A stretch of DNA of 64,000 nt from Varroa destructor (taxonomy: Eukaryota; Arthropoda; Arachnida; Mesostigmata; Varroidae): assembly GCF_002443255.2 (NCBI RefSeq), contig NW_019211459.1, forward strand, positions 22,454,477 to 22,518,476, in the 5' to 3' direction. Below, one piece after another: positions 1 to 11,900 of this stretch; the first letter of the stretch is position 1; each line of letters starts with the position of its first letter. The notes beneath the pieces were generated by a model. The model saw nothing but the letters and a program-made list of their open reading frames with translations, did no database searches and was not told the DNA's origin. A program made the translations under genes and the position numbers.

Positions 1-125
1 CAGGATCGATGTACGGCAAATCATACAAAAAAAAAATCTTACTTTATATACACGTCCGACCTAGACGCTTATAGTCAATGACTCCTATAGTGATTATGTT
101 GCGTAGAGCATTCGTATACACGTAC

Positions 126-3100
126 TGTTTTCGTCGAAGAGGGCAAAGAGCACGTTTACCACGTGATCACTTAGTTCGACGTGTGCTACCGTCTGCGCAA
201 CGTGTTTCAACGTAGGCGGATCAATCGAGGCTCCTGCTATATGGTAGAAAGTCAGGGCTGTGTCCACTTCAGTAATATTATTCAGAAAGTGGAAGAACTG
301 AAGGTAGTCAAATAGCGTGATACCCTGTGACGACTCCTTGAACAGCTGCCATGACAAAAAATTACACCAGCGTTAAAATACGCCGACAGTTCTAATCTGC
401 TAAAAACGATGGTTAGCGACTCGCAATCTATGAGCCAAAAGAAAGCATGATAAATATTAACCTCTATGGGTACCGATTAAATAAATAACGAAAATTTCGT
501 ATCGGATATCTCCCCATGTACAACCAATTTTACTAGTTAGTTACGAAGAAAAACGAGAGTAATACAATTATATGCTCATATAGTAACGTAGCTTATCCAG
601 CTAAGCAATGTTCGTTCAGTTCTTTAAAATTAAGGCAGACATGCTTTCTGCAAAGTGCCCCCTACATCCGCAAAAATCTAATATACAAGACAAATTTGCC
701 CTACTTACCTTTTTAATTCGTTTAAGCATCCGATTCTTTTTTTTGTCATTCAGACCAGCATAGGCGACCAGCAACTCGGCAAATTCCCATTCTGGGATCT
801 TTCCGTCAACTGGGTCATGCCGTAAAAACTGTGATGAACAAAAGGACATTATGGTACCATTTATTTGATATCATTACTCCAACTCAACGATTATTATTAT
901 AAGCTAGCCCATGTGCGGTAAGTGCAGGCAAGGTGCGTCGGCGCCGAATTGGTACTGGCCCGTTATGTCACTTTTTGAATCAGGCCTGATTCTAATCATG
1001 ATAATAATGACCAATGTGGTGTCGTTAGCTCACTAGACGTAGCCGCTTTAACGTGCTTTATGCAAGGAAAATGTTTTTTACAAAATGATATAAATAATAA
1101 CAATTTATTTGCGTAGGAGGTGTCAGTGAAGCTGATAGCGATGTTTCAAAATGCTGTAAAGTTCACAAGTACCTCCAATGTGAGTATCTCCGTTTGCAAC
1201 TCTCGTTGGAAGTCCAAAAATCTGTCGACTGTTAGTTTCTTATCGAGGTTCTCTCCAAAGAAGAATGTACATAACGCCGAAGACACGCCCTTGTAAATGT
1301 TCCCTGTACCCTGGTGATCGCGATGGCGACTTCCGATGCTCGTCTGGTTACGAATAATAGCTTGTACCTGCGGAGAGAGCAATATCATTTGTCAATAGAT
1401 TGCATCCAGATCTGCTATCATCCATATTGCCTCATCTGTTTGGGGTGTTTTCTAGCTTGTTCCGTAAATAGATTCGTTTGAGCTTTGTTTTAAAATGTTC
1501 ACCTACTAAACATTGAACGTAATATATAGGACCTGTGAAGACGCGGCTTGTGCTAAGCTATCGAATAAGCTTGCAGCCTGTATTGACGAAGTAAACGTGC
1601 AGACACTTGCTAACCTTTTCGAATTCGTCGAAGTCGATGTCACCATCTCCGTTTAGATCGATCATTCGAAACGCAATTTCGAAGTGCCTCTTTGAAGCTG
1701 AAAGGATCGTCAATAGGAAAATATAGTCGGAAAATGAGATGAGGCCTGAGGCGGAAAGGCGGTAGAAAACGCTGTTTTCGGACATCCCCTCGAACGGCGC
1801 AGGGAATGCGGAAAAATTCGGTGTCACACAGGAATTATTACCTGTCGAGATATTCTGTACGAGGAACAGACAATGAATATCGAGGCAGATTTTTAACAAA
1901 TATGATACATACGAAAAACTTGTTACTGTCATATATTTATTTACTTCACTTTACTAATTGTATTGTTGCTAAGCACGGGTAAACGCAATCGTGTTTTATT
2001 GTCATGTTTTACCCGACTTAAATAGAAACCAAGCTTACACAGATGCTGTTAACCATTGGCTGCTAACATGAAGCCTCGTTTATTATTAATGGTGGGCATA
2101 TGACAACAAGCGTGTAGTTGAGCCCATATTCTCGACCTTAAATAATCTACCTTTACCATCTAATCTGATCGATCCCCAATTAGTTGGGGCAGTTTTTCTG
2201 GCATGATGCAAGCATAAGCCACCTACCTTGGCATCGATTTTCTTGTAGTGATCCAAGCCATAGCCCTGTGGTTGCATGATGCCAGGCGTAATAGAGCGTA
2301 AGAAATCCTGAGGCGTCATAAAAATCTCCATCTGGGAAAAAGAAATTGGGTCATGGTGTGCAAATGACAAAGCTCTTTCTTCCAATGGGTCATATTTGAA
2401 AGAGCTTTCGTACATAGCTTAGTACACAAGTAGTGGAGAACCACAAGCGTGTGACTGAAAAATGAGGTCAAAATTGTCTTGTCGGCTGTGCCCAGCTGTC
2501 TGGTTAACGCACCTCACCGTTCTCGTATTGGACCTTCACGGAGGCGAAGTAACGGAACAACTTATCGGGCGTTGAGTACTGACGCATTCGGTTTTCATAC
2601 TCGATGATCTACGGAAATGTGGGAGACAACAGTGGACGGCAAAAAGTTAGATATCCGAATAATTTGTATTTTTGACTAAACAAACAAATAATGATCTCAT
2701 TCGAAAACGAGAAAGTCACCCATAAACAGGCGTTGGATTAAGTAAAATTACCCTACTGCCAAGCATTTTATACACCAAACGCTCTTGATATGTGATAGAT
2801 TAGTCTGTGCGTATAGACATATTGCATGAACTATTCTGGAGCCGAACGATGTCTGGATCCAAATTTAAGTTTTTATAATCTCCAGTCGCACCGTAACTAG
2901 TAAGTGTCTTGCTTCCATTACCGCTAATTTGAGGCAAATCGACCTTTTCAATGAGGTAAAGTAAACTTCAATGATGTCAACAGTTATAATAGCCAAAAAA
3001 TGAATTATTTAAAGCCGTTTGCTCTGATTATCTAGGCTACATGTTGCGCGCACGGTAATGCATCAAGGGCCAGCGCTCTTATACGGCGCAAGCCGCCTGA

Positions 3101-6100
3101 CCTAACCTAACCTAAGAATCTTTAGGGCGCTTTCTTTTCAGGTTGTTCTATTTTTGCAAGTCTAATTAGTGCTCGTAAAGGGGCCTACAAGAGACTCTTC
3201 ACAAAAACAAAATGCCTGTCGCATTAATGACACCGACCACAGTATACAGAGGCGTGATCATTTGACTCAGTGCCAAAGAGTAGGCAGGAATACTGAAAAA
3301 AACAAGACCGAGCAGTTTGTCTAGCTAACGCGGCCTAGACAGTTCCCATGGGACGCTCACTATGAAAAACCCATTAGACGATACGTGTCAAGAAAAATTG
3401 CGACAGAGCGTTATAAGTGGGCTTACTGAGATGAAACGTCGCACACCCTACGATCTCTAGCAATGGAAGCGTAAGAAGACAACGAACGGCACTATAGAAC
3501 ACTATCTAAAAATCTCTGAAAATACTGCTTCTACTGAAGTAATAGTCATAGTCCCAATGGCAATAATCATTTACTGTTCATTCCTCATATAAAAAGTGTC
3601 CTTTCAAAATAAATTGGCAGGAAATAAACAATAAGAGTAGTCTCGTCTATCGACACAGACAGGATCGAATTAATGATAAACATAAATAACTAAATTCACG
3701 GAATCTTCACTATGCATGAAAATTTGCTTTGTTTCACTAAGCTTCATTGCTTCGTCTGTTTGGTGTAATCATTCATTAAGATTTATGCTCAATTAGCTTG
3801 TTGCCAAAGCAAACATGCCTAATCTGTACACAACAGAAGAGATACGATTTTGCAACACAGATGCGCGAATACAAGTATTGAATTCTAGTAACAGGCCCTT
3901 AAAAATGAGACAGTTCAAGGGGTCATCAGTTCAAAACCGGAATGCATCGTCTCTGAAAAAAAAAAATGCGAAATCACAGATGTCCCACCAAGCCACTGTC
4001 AGACTCCAATCGCAAAATGTACTACGGTATAATTATGCGTACACACGATCACGACTATAGTTCTTAATAATCACCTTTCTATCACGAAACCCCGGCTTAT
4101 TTTTCTTCGAACAGCTCTCCTGTTTGGACGATTTGTCGTCGTCCTTTTTGCCGTCGAGGTTTTCAGGTTCGGGCTGCACTACATTGGCATTCTCCTTCGT
4201 TGGTTTGCCTCTGGACTCCGCCTCGTTGACGAGCGGTAGCAGTAGTTTAAAAAAACCATGTTTCCTTTAAGTGGATAGGAGAGAACGTGCGAACTGATTC
4301 AGACACACAAGTTATTTATGCTGGTCCACAAAAACACTTCGCGGCGTAAGATACCCTAACAAAGGCATGCGACAAAAAATACATCGGATGAGGTAAAATG
4401 AAACATTAAATACACGTCTGAAGTATGAGGTGTAAAAGTCTGAGTATTGTTCAAGATGGACGCGTTCTCTTTTCTTATAATAGATGCTTATCTAATTAAC
4501 TTTGCAATGTATGTATTATAAAGTAAACCACGACGACAATAACAATTAGTATTGTCTGTGATGGATGGTTTTTTCTATTTATTTCATTTACTAAACGCTT
4601 GTCGGTTATTCCATGCGATTGCCTTTGACGTTAACGTCGTGCTAGTGACGTTAAGGTCGAGTTGATTTAGACATAAAGATAAATTACTCTGATTCCGAAC
4701 CGTTGCTCGTAGTATCTGCTCTCTTAGATTCGTTGTAGAATGGCAGTAAGTATGCTATCTCGCATACAAATTGTTCCTCTGATAGCGCACAAGAGATCTA
4801 GGTTGATGGTCGCTTGAACTCCTGCTATGATGTGCAGGCAATACCGTCCGTTAGAACAACCGAAATAGATGGATTCGTTGTGGCAAAGCACACATGTTTT
4901 GGCTGGGCAGGTCTAGGTAGAAATGGGTCCGAGAGTAGCGCGTCTATGAATACTATTCTATACAAAGTTTATATAAGACAGACCGAGAGGCATCATCAAG
5001 CTTATACGGTACTGAATTACGACAGGATATTAATTAGCACTATTCACCAGCATAGCTTGCGCTTGTTCAATTGAAAAAGCTTGTTTTTCTTCTAAATAAA
5101 TCGTCATCCCATACCAGTCATTCTGTGACTGCATTTAAATTGTAGCTTTAATTAACCCATATTCTACTAGTACGGCGTCTCTAGCTGTCATATTATGAAA
5201 CGAGACGTTTATAAATTAATGATAATTTGTTGTGTTTCCTCTACAACAAATAGTAGCACACGAATAATAGCTTTTAACGAACCAAACGAACCACCAGGAA
5301 CGGAATATATTTACAGATTCTAACGTAGGAGGCAGCCTCGCTAATTGAATCCGCCTAACTAGCAGATACCCTAGTAGAGACGAAATAAAACCTCATACGA
5401 CAAAGGTTTGTTCTATTAACGACAATCATAGTTTAGTTATGCTGAAGATATAAGCTAAAAAACGAAATTGTTTTATTCTCTCGCCTGACCTGCCCCTGAT
5501 GGCCGGCAATGACTAATTCATGTCTTTTTTACTGTGGCAATAGTTGTAGGAATATCCTGACTGTACACCATACGCCTACCCATCTGTCCTAGACGGAGTG
5601 TGTCCCGAAGCCACATTTTGTTTTTCTGTTCGATCTTCCCTGTTTTTGCTCGAATGTACTAAGGCGTTCTTTGAGGAATCCAGCATTGAGGGGATGAGAA
5701 GCGCACTATTCGCGTTCGATCTTGTTTAAACGCCTGTGTTGTTTCGGCTGAGGTCCTGAAGCACAGTCAGCTCCTAAGTAGCCTTCCACCTTTTGAAAAT
5801 CCGCTTCTAAAATTACTGCCAGTGTTTCGCTTATTTTTCAATATCCTGCTCTCTCACAATAAAATATTGTTACAAAAAATTAAGACACTTAAGATAGCAG
5901 GGCTAAAATGTCATCCCTTGCATTATATTCTAACCGTACACGAGTGAACACAACGGTATACGCCTTAGGTGAGGCAGATTCATGATTATTGCCTGAACAG
6001 ATCCTAGTAAAACAGTGGACAGCACCGTCGACTTTCTGGAATTGCACCTACCCATCTCTGGTGTCATGTGCAAAGCATGCGCCAGCTGCAATGGCTCCCG

Positions 6101-6233
6101 TAACAGCGGTAAGAATTCGCAGCGTGAGCCTCTTTTGAGGCGACCGGCCCGAATTTCCACCGCGGAAATTACCGCTGCATCGTCTCACCTGAGACCCACA
6201 ACGAATGCTTTGGCTAACCACTTTGCGGAACAT
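126..6233 (-). CDS. MICU1: Calcium uptake protein 1, mitochondrial (MICU1), 3' end off window
   Basis: EF-hand regulator that gates the mitochondrial calcium uniporter from the intermembrane space. Predicted coding exons, in gene order: 6233-6052, 4210-4075, 2608-2513, 2331-2227, 1788-1615, 1367-1173, 828-709, 345-126. All have AG/GT borders and compatible phases (about 409 residues so far; human MICU1 is 476). The start ATG at 6233 has an in-frame TGA three codons upstream. The N-terminus is basic and then hydrophobic ([17 protein letters not shown]), fitting a mitochondrial presequence plus membrane segment. Family hallmarks are [48 protein letters not shown] and [16 protein letters not shown]-hand 1 is canonical ([12 protein letters not shown], about residues 217-228). 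The second EF-hand breaks off at FALFDEN, at the last donor, so the C-terminus lies left of the window. Relative to vertebrate MICU1, about 11 residues are missing between exons 4 and 5. MICU2 and MICU3 are less likely given the N-terminal match. Confidence 0.93.
3101..3115. repeat. Short interstitial TTAGG-type motif, 3 units
   Basis: Three exact CCTAA units lie in a row inside MICU1 intron 2. TTAGG is the ancestral arthropod telomere repeat. Three units can arise by chance, so this is only a weak hint. Confidence 0.4.
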
Positions 6234-8981
6234 GGTTAATCACCAGATAGTCAGTACCTAAGCGCACGTGGCCGTCGGGACCTTCGAAAAATGACTACGA
6301 TCGATTCACTCGTATATCCTGGATTCTAAACGGTAGCTTCAGCAGGCACAATTGTCAATAGGTTGATAGGCTCTGTCCGCCTTCGTCTCTCTGATCGCCT
6401 TCTGCAGTGGCTTAAACGTAATCCTCCGAAAAGTTTCCACAACAGAAAATCACCAGCATCTCTGTTTGTTTAGGCCCATGGGATTTGTGCCACAGTGACA
6501 GAGGGCTCCACTTTTAGGGTACCAATATATGGGGGGAGATGGCTGTTGGCGGAGAATTGGTCAAGTAAAAGAAGTCTCCATAATAGGACCCGCGAGGTGC
6601 TCGAGGCTATTCGGTCCTCTGGTGCGGCTCCTATGGTACCGTATAGGAATGTAGCGGCTGCGGGCGATTCTTCACAAAAGCCAAATGTGTCGGTAGGAGG
6701 AACTTGTTTCTATAACTCACACACACACAAATCCTTACGTTTCCCGTTTGAAAAGGCTTCGTCGCTAATACTTTTGCCTATTACTGTGAAACAATATCTA
6801 TATTTGTTTTGTTTTTTTATCTTTATATATGTATTGAATCAGTTGCAGAGCTGTTGAGTATCTGCGGCATTCGGAAGACTCGAATAATGGTTGATCAGAC
6901 AGCTTGTTTCCTTCTCCCATGGCAAGCGTCGTCGATTGGAGAGGAAGGGAAAAATAGCCTAGGAGGCCTACGGAAAGAGCAGAAAGCTTACATCCTCCGT
7001 GTCGGATTATCCCTGCGTAGTGGCACTATAGCAAAAACAATTTAACGGAAATCTCTTTCTCTTAAAGTATCAGAGTGTACAGCTACCACAAGTACAACCG
7101 TTTCTTATATCTTGTTGTAAGCTGCTAATGCTGTTCGTCCTTCTTAGGCCAACAGACTGGGCAAAAGTAAAGGCGTGTGTTCAAATAGCTATTGCAGTGA
7201 TTCTTATTCGACAGCCAATGAACAGTATCTCTTATCTAGGCCCTATGAACGCGAGATTTTATCCCGAGCACAGTTTGTTAGACCGTAAACAAATTGGATA
7301 TGCGACGCATGCGCAAAGCAGCGCTTTAGTGGCGAGAGACAACTGCGGGACGACAGAGGATCAAAGAATAGGCCACTTTATGATTTGGCTAATGATGAGG
7401 CGGAAACCGAGCTCCAACCAGAAACTGAATAACGAGGTTAGATTAGATACGTCTGAATCTACGTCTGAATCTACGTCTGAATCTACGTCTGAATTACCTT
7501 ACGCGCTATCGATGTTCAAAGTTAACTCTTGTTTCAATTCGGCATTGAAGTAAAATGTCATTTTGAATGTGACACTTCACTCCTTTTACGTTTCAAATTA
7601 TATTACAGGAGGACCTATTAATGAAATAAGGTATTGAAGTTTACGATTTTTGGTCGCAGCTGTTAAACAATCTCAAAGCCCGGATATCTTCATTCACCAC
7701 CGCGTAGCAACCCTCTCTAAAGGCTGAACTCATTGGTTTATTGTATACCCGCCAGCTAAAACTAACGTTTAAACATTTTGGATAAATCGCCAAGTATACT
7801 TTCTGGGTTTTGTTCTTGCTCTGGAATAATACATTAGCGTAAACGTGTTTCGTACATACCCATCTCCAGAAAATTGACAGTGGATCGGTATAGAGAAGAT
7901 CTTGAAGAGGTGAAAACGGATAATACCAAAATTGTAAAATATTCTATATGATACATATTATCAATGACATTCGCTGCTGTATGGCTGAAATAGTTCAATA
8001 CGTTCGATAATTATAACATTCAGAGAACATACCCTTTAAATAATTGTCAATAAATGCCTAGATTTATGATAGTTAAAGAAAAATATCGGGAAAGAGAATC
8101 AGTTAGAAGGAAAAATACGTTAGCTTTTCAATATGTATGAATATGTCCAAAATTTGCCCGACGGCAAGGCTTGATTGAGTGTTTCGCAGTGTACGTTTGG
8201 GGTACTTTCGTTAAGGCTTGCGTGATTCAAATATTTCATTCATCAGCCATGCAGACACGGCGGTATGAGTGATCACTGGTTTATCGGAGCTAAACGACGA
8301 TTATTGAAATATTGTGCATTATAGGCAATAGTGTTAGCCCTAATGGAAGCAGGGTGACTCGCTAAAGGCCTGCCTCTAACGAACTAAGCTCTGAGGTGAG
8401 TTCGGAGACAGCAAGTGAGCGAAAGGGTGACGTCCTCATGGCATCGTCGTATGAGTTCTGTCATTTAACTTCCCTCGAGTTCATTGATCGTGCGCTCGTA
8501 TCTTTATTTAGCGATGAGTCGAGTGCCTGTTTTAAAGTCTGACCTGTTTTGGCCTTGGCCACTTTCACGTTAGCGTTAGAAGCAAGGCTAAGTTATTGCA
8601 GAGGTGGCGCCAACGTTAATCGTGCAGTGCAGTGCATTGCGTTCACTCTCAGTTAGATCTGAAAATCCCCTCAGTATAGTGGTAACTATTAGCGCTACTG
8701 ATGACGCAGTGCAAAAATGTAAGCAGTTAAAGTACTTCTGTATTCGCTGAGTTGGGTGGGTCACGGTGAGCGCGTTTCTCGCTGGGTAGGTTTTTGTGAC
8801 AGATAAAGTTCTCTTGGCAATGTATTCAAACTAGCACAATTTCATGCAGAAGTCTATACTGAGGTGGAGTGGCTTAGTGCAACAATTTTCGGTACTGAAA
8901 ATACCGTGAAGTGCTACTGAAACTGTCCTAGCATCTTAAGGAACATCGCACTTTCGTTTCATAGTATAACATTATATTACG
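6234..8981. promoter_or_regulatory. Spacer between the divergent MICU1 and JIP1 genes
   Basis: The two genes are transcribed away from each other from this 2.7 kb stretch, so both 5' UTRs and promoters should lie in it. No TATA or initiator can be assigned with confidence. It holds open reading frames of 78 to 141 codons (for example 7128-7553) with no recognisable family. The last contains a four-copy 12-bp repeat at 7449-7494. I see no convincing gene here. Confidence 0.4.
7449..7494. repeat. 12-bp minisatellite, about 3.8 copies
   Basis: The unit acgtctgaatct is repeated head to tail almost perfectly. Read in the plus frame it would encode a Thr-Ser-Glu-Ser repeat, but the surrounding ORF has no recognisable homology, so this is probably a simple repeat in the spacer. 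Confidence 0.85.
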
Positions 8982-11900
8982 ATGGCAGCTGATATAATCT
9001 GCTCGAATCTGAGTACGGATCGCTCACAGCTGATTGAACTGTATCTTAAAAATCGGAGTTCGTGCTCGATGTTAACGAAAATGGATACCCAATGCTACAG
9101 GTAAGCAACGGTACAGAAGCCATACCTCACGACCTCTATTATGCCCCTTCTTACATATAAAAATGGTAGAGATTCCCTTAGTTTTACCAATAATATTTTC
9201 AATACTAGCATCTATTTATTATAGCTCATTAATTATTCGTCGCACATAAATTAAACACCATTTACAAATTGCCACCCCCTTTTAGAATTTCATTATGAGA
9301 ACGTTTGACGTCATTAAGTTTCACCATTAAATCTTCATTCTTATCATGGTCGATAAGATAATATCATTGCCGGTATGCAGTCGAGCAGTGGGCAGCAGCA
9401 AGAAGAAGTCTTCGTTATATTTAAGTAATAACTTAATGTTACGTGGAGTGGAAAGTTATTCCACGTAACTTATTAAGTATCAATGTAACTTACACTTTAC
9501 ATTTGTAACCTGCAATTTTCTTTTTTAAGCCAAACGGTCAAAATGAACATCTGCAAGACTCAAATCCTTTTTTATCCGTCATAGTCTGCTAATTAACTAC
9601 TCAATAATTATTTCCAAACTCTGAGCCCTCTTCAAAGGATTTTGCGTTTTTAAATCGGATTTCTATAAAATTCGTTATATTACACCTACACATATGTTAG
9701 TAATGGTAGGATATGAGCGTTTTTATTATCGCCATTTTATAACGATACTTGAAACACGGGCAAACTAAATGTTTAAGAACACTGTTAATGACAATGAATC
9801 ACAAATATGAGTAACTATCAAGAGAAATCTCCGTATACATTTCGAAAACTACATGACAATTACAGATATTATCTATAACGTTAGCTAAATTTCTTTTGGA
9901 CCACTGCATTTATTAGTTTTCGAAAAGAGTTTTTCTCACACGTGTACAATTTCAATATGTCTACCACGCTATCTCTAATGATTCTGCCTTTACACATTGT
10001 CAGTACATATAGACAAAAAAAAAATAGTAAATTGATTATGTACTTTTACAAACGTAAGTAACGATTAATACTTTCTCCACCGCACAATAATAATGATAAT
10101 AACATTCCATTCGCGTAGACTCGTCGAGGTCGATACGCCACTATCCCCCCAAAGAGATCTGGTCGCCAGTTTCAATGACGTCGAAAGCATGCGCATTAAG
10201 GCAAATGGGCCGGGATCAGCCCCTGATGCTATTAGCTCTGGCGCCAGTTCGACGCAGCCAAAAGCATCAGCAGAAGCGCCTGCAGCAACAGCGCCGCCGA
10301 CCCTGCCAATGTTTTGGTCCTTTACTGAACCATCCGAGTTCCTCAAGCGTCACCCGACAGGGCAAAACTCGCGCACTCTGCCCGATTTGAAGGTTGGTCT
10401 GAAACCTAAACGACGCCGAAGACTTCCTGAAATACCGAAGAATCGAAAACGTACGTACCCATACAACATTGATAGAACCTTTGAGGAAAAGTACGCGTGA
10501 GACGAACACAACTAAGTTAAGCTTCTATATTATCAGAATTAATCCTATCCAGGCAGAGAGTTGACACCATATGTGCCGATAATGCAGGGATTTACTAATG
10601 TTTGCATTGTCTATAATCTTAATTGAGCTTTTCGGATGTGGTTCTCGGATCTTTCAGCATTGCAAGGACTGAGTCTTGCGGAAGAGTTTCAGGCGATTGA
10701 CTCAAACTTACTCGTCACACCATTTTCCTCGCAACTTTATTTGGAAATTGACACGTCAGGACAAGAGCCTCGGTCAACGTTTCGGTTAGTGAATTCTGAT
10801 ACAAACACTATACTGTATGTATGGTGAAGCCGAAGTACACATTTGTGGAAACCGTTTAGGTATGTAGATAACACCAATTTTTGACCGGTGACGTCCCGTC
10901 CATATGGAAAAGAAGCCTAATAGGCCAAAAGCCTACTAAAGGACAAGAGCCTTAACGATGATATATTAGGCTAAATTATCGCATGAAAAAACGGTTCGTG
11001 TTTCGTAGATAAGGTTCAAGGAGGGACCTGGACAATAAAAATTTAATCAGTTCATCGCGGGTTTATAGACAAGCTTTCAAGTAGGGTGGCACGAATGGGA
11101 CTGATGACGCAAGACCTTTAAAAGAGCATAAAGAAATGAAAAATTTGTGATCAAATCTGGTAAAAAGCAATTGAATATAGATTGCTGAATAGCTTGTTGC
11201 CTTAATTTTTAACAACTACACATACTACGTTTCGTAGGACATCTAAATAATTATATGGCACAGCATCGTTCCTCAAAATTTACACAATCTGTATGTTCAG
11301 AAGCGCGCAATTCTTCATTAAGGGCCCGTACTAGCCTACCTAGATTCCTATTCAGATAGCTCTACGTTTACCTCTATAAAGCGCCTGTTTACCGTTGTTT
11401 ACGTTTATCAGGCTGTAATGTATTTAGACAAATCGTATATCAGTTTGCCCTAGACCACCATGTTTAAATTCAGCTTTAGCAATTTACAAGTTTCACGTAG
11501 CTCTGCAGTTAATCGTAGCTCCGGTTCCACAGATGACGGGCCACTATATTGCGATACAGGCGTGTAGAAATATTTATATAACTTTATATATAATAATATA
11601 TAATATTTATATATGTAACTCGGTATTATGTGCGTATCGATAATGCAAAACAGGTACTACTCAAACACTATGACAGAAAAATCTTCAGTCCGGGAAGGCC
11701 ATACGAACTGTGGGAGCGAAGAATATAGGTCGTCTCAGCAGAACAGTGATCAGCAAACATCACGAAATATTGACGTCGGAGATGTCGTAAAGCAGCCTTC
11801 AGGAAACTCTGTCGCTTTGGAGAACTGCAGAAACCTTTCTAAAATATTGGTAGACCCCGAACCTGAAAAAGACAGTGGGCACTCCAGCTCCTCATTGTCG

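Noticed and set aside
7128..7553. 141-codon ORF between MICU1 and JIP1
   Set aside because: No homology recognised, and it includes a 12-bp simple repeat. It lies where 5' UTRs or promoters are expected.
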